A model generated the notes under the pieces. It saw only the letters and a program-made list of their open reading frames with translations. It was not told the DNA's origin and did no database searches. Of a stretch of 42,002 nt of DNA, positions 31,130 to 39,720 are shown piece after piece. This DNA is from Mycoemilia scoparia. Its lineage: Eukaryota; Kickxellomycota; Kickxellomycetes; Kickxellales; Kickxellaceae. Every line of letters starts with the position of its first letter. Position 1 is the first letter of the stretch. The position numbers and the translations under genes were made by a program. The stretch is taken from positions 1 through 42,002 of the forward strand of contig JANBPU010000145.1 in the NCBI GenBank assembly GCA_027575805.1. The letters are read 5' to 3'.

Positions 31130-34100
31130 TTATATGTTGAGTGAGACCATTGGAGGCAATTCTTTGTTGTTTTGAGTATTGTCTCCTGCCGCATGTGCTT
31201 GCTGCATTGAAAGACTGAGTTGACCAGCTGTGTTACCATCACCGCCCGAAGGTGAAGCCTTCAATGCTTTGTTGCCTGCATTGCTGGTGTGGTCATGGTT
31301 CCTTCTAGACCACTTCCTGGCGTTTCCACGTGTGCCCGAAATGGATGATAGTGATGGGGATGACATACCATTGTGGCTATCCGACTGTGAGCAAATAGGG
31401 CAAATTGGTGGTCCAAACTGACGTAGTTGCAATGTTTTGTCCATCTTGTCTTGAACAATCTTTCGCAACTTTTCAAATATGTTGAGGTGCCCTGCTGACT
31501 GCTTTTGATAAAGTGCTTCTAGGCTATAAAACACTCCGCTCTGGCCCCTTTTTCTTGAATTATTTTGGGGCAATAAATCGGTTTTTCTTATCACATCAGG
31601 ATGCAAAAGACATGCATCATGGAATGAGTGTCCGCACCAAAAAGCCAAGATATTAGAGCTTTGGTCCATATCGTCCAAGGTCTTTTGGCATAGCAAGCAC
31701 AAGTCCGCGCCTGCTGTGTTGATGCCTCGGTACCTCAAACTGCGAGATGTTTGTACCAAAGCAGAGCTATCATTTTCAAGAATTTGGCTACAGTTCCTTG
31801 CCATATCAAGGTTCCATCTCTTGTCCTGAAATAGGTGATAAAGCGCTTCTTTCAACCCTAGAATCTCTAGCCCATCAGGTATCTCCTTTATAAGCCGGAT
31901 CGTGTCTATGTTGTTTCCGCATTGCTTCAGCAGTGCAACAATAAACTCTGGCTTGTCCTTTGAGTATTGGAGAAGATCCTTCCACACATCCGGGTCATTT
32001 TGCTCTTTGGCAAATTCAATTGCCTTGTGAACATCACCCATCTGATCGATAATCAACTGAAGTGCCCGGTGATTATCGCCCATTCTGCCTAAAAGATAAA
32101 CCATCTCAGGAACAAGATCCCGCATCTCGCATATTTCAAATGCCTTTGCCAAATAGTAGTAGTTGCTTATTCTCAGGAAGCTCAATAAAAGCTCTGGGTT
32201 GTACTCTGCGTAAAGCTCGACCTGCAAGTCAGCAAATGGAGCACCAAGCTGTGGGTCTTTGTCCAACAGGACATGCAGATACACGTGCAACAGACTTGGT
32301 ACTGGGATAAGCTGTTTGACAGCTGTCTGTGGCGAAATGGCGTCAGGATTGTCAGCAATTAATTGAACTCCTTCCCCTTGACTGAAATCTTTAAGGGTTG
32401 GCTCTACTGTGCCCTCACCCTGCCCTTTATCATCGTCTTCATCCTTGATATCCCCTAGCTCTTTGATTATATTGTATTTGTCATTCTCCATAAGTAGTAC
32501 GATTTTGTTTTGTATAGCACCATATAAGTTTTCCCGTTTTATCCGAGTAATTACACCTGGGGTATGCAACTCCAGGTGATACTTGAGTGATTTGTTGGGT
32601 TGGTTGGTGCAGTCGTACAATTGGGCCAGGGCTTTCTTGATGTTTTCATCTTCTGGGGCCTTGGATAATTGTGATTCAGCGGCAATGATAACACTTGAAG
32701 AATCATATATGGAATGAGGCCACATTTGCACCAATTTATAAAACTGTTCTGTATCTGAAGTAAGGAAGAAGGCAATGGTCATTTCATAGACGGTGTTTGA
32801 GAGCTTGGGGGATTCTGTAGGCATATACGGCGCGATGTTTTGAAGTGCATGGCATTCAGCAAAAGAAAACACATATTCCTCCCACTTGTCTTTGGTATCA
32901 CCGATTCCTTGAGCAGAGAGCACGCTTGAGCATATGCTGGCTGCTTTGGCATAATCACCTGCTTCGATAAGCTTGTAAATACCCATATTACCGATCTCAA
33001 GGTACTGTGTTGGCTCGATTTCATCAGCAAAGCGAGCCCATTCACCGCTACCAGACTTGGCCTCATCAATACAGGTTAGTGCTTCGATATACATTTCTCT
33101 CTCTTGAAGCCATTCAATGTGGTCCTTCAAGCCTCTTGGTTTCACAACTATGAGCTGTTTTGGGCTCAGAATAAACCACATCTGATCCTCAGCAGAAGTC
33201 TCATCTTTCTCATTCTTGGATTTATCTTTGCCTTGGACAATGTTTCTGCAAATCGGGACAAACATGTAATCGTTGGCCTGGTAGAGGGCATAGCCGTCAA
33301 TTTCCAACATGTCGCTGCATATTTCATCCAGATTTTCGTCAATTATACGCATTTCTGGCGGAGAAGCATCTCTGCGTAATGATGAGTCATCATCATTAGA
33401 GACTTGAACCAGCCCTTCGGCCTCTGGTCCTGCATCCAGCAAGTCTGTATCATAAGAGAGCACCAGAAACTTTTCCTTGAATTTAACAACGCCGCATACA
33501 ACAAAATCGGTCTTAAATACAGTTCTAATTTCGGCAAGATCGGGTAAAGTTGAAGATATACTAGATCCATTACCGCCCCCTCCTGTAACGCCCGAAACCA
33601 AAGAAACAGCAGATGAAAGCCCCGAAGTGCCCATGCTATAGCTTTTCTGTACATCAATAGTAACGACCTGTACAAAGTTACCCCACCCAATAATCAAAGA
33701 ATCTGGGCCATTCCATTCGAGGTGAGGTTTATACAAGTCCGGCCTTGGACTATGTGGAGGTCTTTCAATATGAGCAACCTGTAATTCGGTTTTAGAGTTG
33801 TAAATCCGAACACCTTCATCATTAGCCCAAGCAATAAAATCGCCCTGCCACTTTATAGCACCAATCTGGCCTTCGCCCGAATGAACAATAAAATATTTGT
33901 TACTACGCCATTTTGCTTCTCTCATTACCAATTCTCCCGACATTCCACCGGATACGAATCTACGTCTTGAGCTTTTCTTGTATCGAGGATCAAGAGCTAC
34001 AGCCTTTATAGGACGTCGGTAATCAGCAACCACCTTTTCGTCCACATAAAGGCCGTTGATTACAACACGCCCATCATCACTGGCACTGGCAACAAACTCG

Positions 34101-34609
34101 TTATCAGCATCAATTGATACGCAATTTACAGTGGCGTTATGAATATTAGTCCAACTTTTTACTTCGTTGCCCTCGTAATCCAGAATATATACCTTCCCCC
34201 AATGCGTACCGACTACTAGAAACTTTTCAGAAACGGTTATTGCGCTAGCCGCATCGCGTTCAAGTATTGTGTTGATGTTTGGTCCAAATCGTTTGTATTT
34301 TAAAGCTGGCTCTCTGTCATCATCATCATCATCATCATCCTCTTCGTCGTCGTTGTCATCGTCATATTCTTCACTTTCATATCCATACTCCTCGCCATGA
34401 TGGCCAGCTATATTATTATCGTTATCCGCATCGTTTTCGCCAGTCTCTTCTTCGACTTCTGGTTTTAAATTCCCAATAGAATTGTTGTGGTTGTTATTAT
34501 TTCTCTCTGATAAGGTATCATTCTCGTCCTCTTCTTCTTTTTCTTCTTTGGCTATGGGGGTGTTAATACCAGACGTGTTGGAATTGTTTTCATTTATGGC
34601 CATTTCCAC
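31130..34609 (-). CDS. VPS41: vacuolar protein sorting protein VPS41 (HOPS subunit)
   Basis: HOPS-tethering subunit that acts in vacuole/late-endosome fusion and in AP-3 vesicle docking. Single exon, 1159 aa, at the long end for fungal members. Residues 1-100 are disordered and strongly acidic (poly-Asp/Glu encoded by GAT/GAA repeats). A WD40/beta-propeller follows, from KYKRFGPNINTILERDAASA (about 104) through VGTHWGKVYILDYEGNEVKS, VSIDADNEFVASASDDGRVV and LIIGWGNFVQVVTIDVQKS. Then come helical clathrin-heavy-chain-type repeats (about 500-950; VELYAEYNPELLLSFLRISN, LLGRMGDNHRALQLIIDQM, DVWKDLLQYSKDKPEFI). Last is a RING-H2-like domain, with C971 and C974 (CLLC), FWCGHSFHDACLLHPDV in the middle and C1070/C1073 (CPIC), with a long inter-pair loop. 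A Ser/Gly/Asn-rich tail follows. The first ATG is used; a second Met is at residue 3. Confidence 0.96.
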   Translation of the reverse strand: MEMAINENNSNTSGINTPIAKEEKEEEDENDTLSERNNNNHNNSIGNLKPEVEEETGENDADNDNNIAGHHGEEYGYESEEYDDDNDDEEDDDDDDDDREPALKYKRFGPNINTILERDAASAITVSEKFLVVGTHWGKVYILDYEGNEVKSWTNIHNATVNCVSIDADNEFVASASDDGRVVINGLYVDEKVVADYRRPIKAVALDPRYKKSSRRRFVSGGMSGELVMREAKWRSNKYFIVHSGEGQIGAIKWQGDFIAWANDEGVRIYNSKTELQVAHIERPPHSPRPDLYKPHLEWNGPDSLIIGWGNFVQVVTIDVQKSYSMGTSGLSSAVSLVSGVTGGGGNGSSISSTLPDLAEIRTVFKTDFVVCGVVKFKEKFLVLSYDTDLLDAGPEAEGLVQVSNDDDSSLRRDASPPEMRIIDENLDEICSDMLEIDGYALYQANDYMFVPICRNIVQGKDKSKNEKDETSAEDQMWFILSPKQLIVVKPRGLKDHIEWLQEREMYIEALTCIDEAKSGSGEWARFADEIEPTQYLEIGNMGIYKLIEAGDYAKAASICSSVLSAQGIGDTKDKWEEYVFSFAECHALQNIAPYMPTESPKLSNTVYEMTIAFFLTSDTEQFYKLVQMWPHSIYDSSSVIIAAESQLSKAPEDENIKKALAQLYDCTNQPNKSLKYHLELHTPGVITRIKRENLYGAIQNKIVLLMENDKYNIIKELGDIKDEDDDKGQGEGTVEPTLKDFSQGEGVQLIADNPDAISPQTAVKQLIPVPSLLHVYLHVLLDKDPQLGAPFADLQVELYAEYNPELLLSFLRISNYYYLAKAFEICEMRDLVPEMVYLLGRMGDNHRALQLIIDQMGDVHKAIEFAKEQNDPDVWKDLLQYSKDKPEFIVALLKQCGNNIDTIRLIKEIPDGLEILGLKEALYHLFQDKRWNLDMARNCSQILENDSSALVQTSRSLRYRGINTAGADLCLLCQKTLDDMDQSSNILAFWCGHSFHDACLLHPDVIRKTDLLPQNNSRKRGQSGVFYSLEALYQKQSAGHLNIFEKLRKIVQDKMDKTLQLRQFGPPICPICSQSDSHNGMSSPSLSSISGTRGNARKWSRRNHDHTSNAGNKALKASPSGGDGNTAGQLSLSMQQAHAAGDNTQNNKELPPMVSLNI

Positions 34610-34889
34610 ACTAGGCTAATTGCTGTTGTAAAATGGTGGATTAGGGAATTAGGATAAGCTATAGTGTCTGTGTCTATTTGGATTATGTGAGTGGTAATTA
34701 CACCCAATGTGCAATAATGTAGAATGAAATAGAATAGAGTAGAGTGCGGAAACCAATAAATATAATATTAAAATGTATGAATGTGCGTGTAATGGTGTTG
34801 GGTTAGGTAAAAGGTACTAGTAGCAAAGAAACAAAAGACGCTTTTTTGGCACATCACCACTTGTTTTGGGTTTGTAAAATGTATGTACA

Positions 34890-34955
34890 TTTTTGGGACA
34901 ATGATTAATCCTAGAGCGACTGACGTCACAGGCCACCAAAAATTATTATCCAAAT
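34890..34955. repeat. possible deleted family A remnant
   Basis: Short segment with outer ends ACATTTTTGGGACAATGATT and GGCCACCAAAAATTATTATC-CAAATGT. The reverse complement of the right part (GGATAATAATTTTTGGTGGCC) resembles the left end of family A copy 2 with its middle missing. Confidence 0.3.
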
Positions 34956-35119
34956 GTTAATTTAAATATAAATAAGGGTATAAAAGAGTTCAAGAAAACA
35001 ACTTTGCTGGTATTGAGAAAAAAAGGACGAGCAAGATACCAACTAGCAATAGTGACTGATTAAATGCTAACAACAAAATGTAACATACTATCATTCATGC
35101 TAAGATAACAGAGCAAGGA

Positions 35120-35149
35120 CTCTCTCTCTCTCTGTGTGTGTGTGTGTGT
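35120..35149. repeat. (CT)n(GT)n microsatellite
   Basis: Compound dinucleotide repeat, CT units followed by GT units, about 30 bp, intergenic. Confidence 0.9.
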
Positions 35150-36136
35150 ATGACTGCCAAATGCCTAAAAAACTCAAACTAAAATTGGCTCCTGCGTATC
35201 TTTTAGCTCACACAAAAAGTGGAGGATGACCTGTGTCAGAATCACTACCATTAGAATGACTTTAGATCATGCTTGATAAGACAGAAAAGTTAGAGCTTAC
35301 TAATCAGTAGTTTCAAAATAGCAACATACAGAACTTCTTCATAATGACCCATTACATCCTAGCACATATGCCAGTTTAATGCAGAACATAAAATGGGTCA
35401 GCCATGTAAGTGGGAGGAGCATCGGGCGCAATGGCTAGTAATGCGCTTTGGCCTAGCAAAATATATGCTATGTGACCATCGATCACTTATCTAACAATCT
35501 AGCACACAGACCAGCACAACCAGCAGTAGCCAGTATAATTTGAAATAAAATACATGTGAAATATCAATAAAAATGCAGTTTCCCAGTCACGAAAAAATTG
35601 AACATGCGCACTTCATTTTATGAGTTTGGCACTTATCATCAAGATCAACTACAACAAATAGCATTTCCTAATACAAATAAGTTCTTTGAAAATTGCCGCG
35701 TTAAATTGTATCTATATTTATTAGTGAAGACAGGGATAGAGAAAAAGATAAAGATAAAGGGCGAAATATGCCGTTGGATTTGAGCAATCATTTTGGCTTG
35801 GCAAAGCGTGACAAGGTTCTTCTTATGAATCAAGAATACCGAAATTATAGCGATGTGAAAAGAATCATTAAACTAATACTATACTGCTATTAAAAATACT
35901 CTAGAATCAAAAATAACCCATGCTTGGAGGAACACAGTATGTATCATGGCTTTTTGTGTATCCAGGATTCTCAAAGTAAAAAAGACTTTGGCTTTATCTC
36001 TTCATCTTGATACATCAAATTGATAGAGTTGGAAGGAGGAGGGGTGGTGACAGTGATCGAGTTATCAAGTATTGACACTGGTTGTTGTAGTAGCAGCCAA
36101 AATAACCACTACTATCAGCATCATCAGCGTCTACAC

Positions 36137-36299
36137 CATTTGGCAAGCTATCCACCAAAAGGGAACAGACAGATACCCTCGCACATTCCCTGCAAATCAG
36201 CCCATAACCCATACATTTTAGCAGGAGTCCCAGTGATGATTGGCTGGTATCCAGGGGAATATCCTAGTGTCTTTTTGGAGGAGACTACCCTGCCAAATG
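36137..36299. repeat. MITE-like element, family C copy 3
   Basis: Ends are CATTTGGCAAGCTATCCACC and GGAGACTACCCTGCCAAATG, inverted. The reverse complement aligns over almost its full length with 25304-25464 (e.g. CTAGGATATTCCCCTGGATA, CCAGCCAATCATCACTG, TGCTAAAATGTATGG, CTGATTTGCAGGGAATGTG). 163 bp. High similarity to copy 2 suggests fairly recent activity. Confidence 0.8.
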
Positions 36300-37060
36300 T
36301 ATGGCCAACCAATGATTAAATAGGCGAATTGGCTAATATCACAGATGATCTTAATGGCACAACCTACCTCAGGTGCGCAGATTTACAACTAACATGTATG
36401 CAATCCTTTAACCAAATATGAATGCTGGGTTGATAACTGTGCACACACACACACACTTGTATACCATAGTAATAGCAGAGATCAAAGAATCTATATGGTA
36501 TTTTGGGCATATACACGTTCCTTACTCCAAATAACTGTTTACCCTTGACGCAGTTCCTCATATCTATTTAAATCTAGGCTAGCCGTATGATTCACTAGAG
36601 CCAATAGGGAACTAACAGAATCATTTCCAAAATATCCATTCCGATTCTCCTAATGAGGAGTAGTTTTAGCGGTGCTACTAATGAATATCCAGACCAAAGA
36701 GATCAATCCAGTCCTGTGGTGGTGGTTACGATGTCGTGATTATAGGGCTGGTGGTTATATTTCCCGCTCCATGTTTCAAGTCACTTGTTTTTAAAGTAAA
36801 AAAGCATAGAGACCCTTGCTTATGATCAACCCAGATAAACTAGGGGACATCCAGGGCAGGCATCTCCGCATAGCAGCCCAAATGGTGTAGCTGATTTGTG
36901 AGCCTGTGTCTGCTGTCAGTAAGCCAGATGCAATGCATGGATTGATGGCCATTGGGTAGGGATGTATGGTTGGTGACTATCTTGCAAATGTACCAAATCG
37001 CAATCTGCTTCTAAATTCTAGTTAGCCAGAAGAAGATCGTGGTGAGGTTGCAATGTCTAC

Positions 37061-37067
37061 TATAAAT
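37061..37067 (+). promoter_or_regulatory. 2-hydroxy-acid oxidase TATA box
   Basis: TATAAAT about 230 nt before the start codon. A leader intron with donor GTAAGC (37179) and acceptor CCTTAG (37244), 66 nt, would shorten the leader accordingly. Confidence 0.55.
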
Positions 37068-37292
37068 ACCCAACCTCTTTGCCCTTTGCTTCTAGTCTTT
37101 TCCATCCATCTTACTTTTGCCCCTCTAATTTTTAATTACCATCAACACTGCCTAAACAATAACAACGAGTTTATAAAAGTAAGCCTGTTCCTAAATTGCT
37201 GTTGTGTCGCTTCTTCTTGTCGCAATCTGTATATTTATCCTTAGACAACAACCATCTTAACAGGCAGCCTTAAATTATCAAACACGATAGAA

Positions 37293-38760
37293 ATGGCCGC
37301 ATCTCCTACCGCCGGCGTCCCAGTTTGCATCGATGACTTTGAGGCCATCGCCAAGTCGACCCTCCCAGCTGCAACCTGGGGCTACTACACTTCTGGTGCC
37401 AACGACGAGGATACTTTGCGCGATAACCGTGAAGCATTCAGAAAGTACAAGCTCAGACCCAGGATACTCAGAGACGTTTCTAAGGTCAACACCACCACCA
37501 CCATTCTCGGAAAGAAGGCCAGAACACCTCTCTGTGTTGCCCCTTGCGCCATGCACGAACTTGCCCACCCTGATGGCGAGATCGGTACTTCCAAAGGTCA
37601 GCCAATATACCAAAAGCAGCCACTCTTCATCTCGACAGAGGACATCAATGGCTCTATTGTCAATCAGCCAAAAATGGGTCCCTGAATACACCAGCCCTAA
37701 CCCTAACCCTGTTTTCGATTACCTATACAACAAATTAAAAACAATAATCTTAAAACTGTTGTATTGCTATAGCTGTCGCCGATCTTGGCTCGGTCATGAT
37801 TCTTTCCACATATTCGACCAAGGCGTTGGAGAAAGTCATTGCTGCCAACAGCAACCCAGACACTCACTACTGGTTCCAACTCTATGTCTACAAAGAACGC
37901 GGGATCTCGGAAAAACTTGTTCGCAGAGCCGAAGCTGCAGGGTTCGAGGCTCTTGTTTTGACCGTTGACGCTCCAGTCTTGGGTAACAACATCATCATTA
38001 CCATGTTATTATCTTTGCAATAAGCAAGCATGGTGGGGGGAGGGGGGATTTTATATGAAGACTCATTATTTTATATCTTTCTTTTTCTTTCTGGGTTGCA
38101 AATTCCATAGGCCGTCGTCTTCTTGATGCCCGCAACAGATTCAACCCACCACCCTACATCCGCCTCGAGAACTTTATTGAAGGATCTGCCACCGGTGATG
38201 GAACTTTGGACAAGAGCGAAAGCGAGACTTTTGGTGAAACATTTGGAAACCGCGGTGATGCTGGCTTGACTTGGGAAGAAGGTATTGCTTGGCTCAGGTC
38301 TATCACCAAGCTTCCTATCATTCTCAAGGGCGTCCTGACTGCCGAAGATACCGAATTGGCCGTCAAATACGGCTGCGCCGGTGTTATCGTTTCCAACCAC
38401 GGTGGTAGACAACTCGACGGTGTCCTCGCCACCATCGATGCTCTGCCCGAGGTAGTCGAGGCTGCCAATGGTAGAATCGAGGTTTACATGGACGGTGGTG
38501 TCAGAAAGGGCACCGATATTATCAAGGCCTTGGCTTTGGGGGCCAGAGCTGTCTTTATTGCCAGACCAATTCTTTATGGTTTGGCTTATAACGGCGAGGC
38601 CGGTGCCAAGTTGGCTCTCAAGATACTTCAAGACGAACTGGAGTCGGGTATGGCGTTGTCTGGTTGCAGAGACATTAACGACATCAATGAATCTCTGATT
38701 CACTTCCCCGGACACCAGCCACAACCAAGAAGACTGGGATACTACCCATCAAAGCTGTAA
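37293..38760 (+). CDS. peroxisomal FMN-dependent (S)-2-hydroxy-acid oxidase
   Basis: Oxidises 2-hydroxy acids (glycolate, lactate or longer) to 2-oxo acids; peroxisomal members use O2 and make H2O2. Exons 37293-37596, 37773-37982 and 38111-38760; introns of 176 and 128 nt; 387 aa. FMN/active-site features: ATWGYYTSGANDEDT (27-41) with the conserved Tyr, TPLCVAPCAMHELAHPDGE (78-96), ILSTYST (111-117), WFQLYVYKER, LTVDAPVLGRR, K244 (LKGV), SNHGGRQLDG (265-274) with catalytic H268 and R271, and YMDGGVRKGTDIIKALALGA for the phosphate site. The C-terminus SKL is a canonical PTS1. There is no N-terminal cytochrome b5 domain, so it is not a flavocytochrome b2. Intron 1 uses a weak donor, GTCAGC, but only that site restores SKAVADLGS. 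Substrate is undetermined; glycolate-oxidase-like and lactate-oxidase-like are both possible. Confidence 0.94.
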
Positions 38761-38966
38761 AAAAGCCTAGCTTACTTGTGATATTGGTAATGATATTACA
38801 GCTCCTTGTTTTTCCCTATACCACCATCTGGTTGTACAACAGAATATATTTGAAGAGGAAGAGAGGGGCTTGTTAGAGTGGTAGAAGAAAGAGGAGGGTA
38901 TAATTTAATGCTTTTTTATACTGTGTGTGTGTCTCTCTCTCTCTCGCTGTATAGAAAAGCATTAAA
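38761..38966. other. 3' spacer with strong hairpin
   Basis: Short region after the hydroxy-acid oxidase stop; mostly the left arm and loop of the inverted repeat at 38897-38973. Confidence 0.6.
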
Positions 38967-38973
38967 TTATACC
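38897..38973. repeat. near-perfect 25-bp inverted repeat around a TG/TC loop
   Basis: The arms 38897-38921 and 38949-38973 are reverse complements with a single mismatch (GGTATAATTTAATGC... against ...GCATTAAATTATACC). The 27-nt loop is a TG/TC dinucleotide microsatellite. It lies between the end of the hydroxy-acid oxidase gene and the stop codon of the opposing ORF, whose TAA falls in the right arm. Transcribed from either side it would form a stable stem-loop. Confidence 0.85.
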
Positions 38974-39317
38974 GCTTTTTGTTCATTGGTAGCCCACACT
39001 ATCACTGATGTAATTTTTCCCTTTAGATAGCATTTTTTCATATTTGTTTTGTCTCCATTAAATGCCAAGACTTCAAAGAAAACTTTAGTGGTCCAAGTAT
39101 ACAATGGGCGAGTGAGTTTGTCCATGAATACGCATGGCTGTGTATACATATGGCTTTTGCCATCAACTTGGGTGGGGTACTTTTCATGCTCTAGTATCTC
39201 TAGAAGAGTCAATTTTATTTCCACTATAAAAGGCACTGCATAGCCAGAGTTCTCTGAAATAATAGGGACAGCCAAACGTCTAATGGGTGGACGGATACTC
39301 TTGTTAGGACGGTCCAT
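38967..39317 (-). CDS. possible orphan protein, 116 aa
   Basis: Unrecognised. The frame starts MDRPNKSIRPPIRRLAVP, continues with FIVEIKLTLLEILEHEKYP, PLYTWTTKVFFEVLAFNGD and KKCYLKGKITSVIVWATNEQ, and ends KAV. Its composition (balanced, amphipathic, beta-like strands, no low complexity) is better than that of most chance frames here. The frame stays open about 75 nt upstream of this ATG, so the true start or an upstream exon is uncertain. It is convergent with the hydroxy-acid oxidase and divergent from the transporter, with under 400 bp shared upstream. The stop lies inside the 25-bp inverted repeat. It may be a decayed fragment. Confidence 0.35.
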   Translation of the reverse strand: MDRPNKSIRPPIRRLAVPIISENSGYAVPFIVEIKLTLLEILEHEKYPTQVDGKSHMYTQPCVFMDKLTRPLYTWTTKVFFEVLAFNGDKTNMKKCYLKGKITSVIVWATNEQKAV

Positions 39318-39703
39318 GCTTTGAATAGTCAGAATTGAAAGCACCAAGACCAACCGAGAAACAGTAAGGATAAATGGCAGGTCATTAAGTTATGCAGGAA
39401 CAAAGGAGCATTGTGGAGAATATCTGTTTTCATACACTGAGGCACTGTGCGGCCAGTGTAAATCCCATAACCCCTGGTGGTGATGTATACCCGAAGCCAC
39501 ATGGTCAGTGATATGTATGTAGATTTATGAATAGACAAGGTCATAAAAGAAGGCTAGACCCCCTTCATCAATATATCCTGCATCCTTCACTTTCATTCAT
39601 AATCCACCTTGTTTCTCTACTTAACACTCTGCATATTAATAAATAATTCAGCCCCTCCCTCCCAATTTTATTGAAGCGGCCCTGATGGTTAACAGCAGCA
39701 GCT
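39318..39703. other. transporter promoter/leader region
   Basis: About 390 bp upstream of the amino-acid transporter, with a pyrimidine-rich leader (CCCCTCCCTCCCAATTTT) near the start and an overlapping upstream ORF. A minus-strand open frame at 39329-39544 is not supported. Confidence 0.5.
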
Positions 39704-39720
39704 ATGGGAAAGAGCGGTGA
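39685..39720 (+). promoter_or_regulatory. uORF overlapping the transporter start codon
   Basis: ATG GTT AAC AGC AGC AGC TAT GGG AAA ... TGA: a 12-codon frame, including stop, that starts 19 nt before the transporter ATG (39704), in another frame, and ends 14 nt inside the coding sequence. If included in the mRNA it should reduce translation of the transporter. No alternative in-frame Met exists until well into the membrane domain. Confidence 0.5.

Larger units (their letters stand above)
34610..37292. other. long intergenic region
   Basis: About 2.7 kb without a convincing gene. It holds the VPS41 promoter, a possible truncated family A remnant (about 34890-34955), a CT/GT microsatellite (35120-35149), a family C element (36137-36299) and the 2-hydroxy-acid oxidase promoter and leader. 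Open frames such as 36020-36319 (+) run through the family C repeat and are discounted. Confidence 0.5.

Noticed and set aside
36020..36319. 99-codon plus-strand open frame
   Set aside because: More than half of it runs through the family C inverted-repeat element, and the aligned copy at 25304-25464 does not keep the frame.
37278..37691. 137-codon minus-strand open frame
   Set aside because: Antisense to hydroxy-acid oxidase exon 1, which has clear family motifs.
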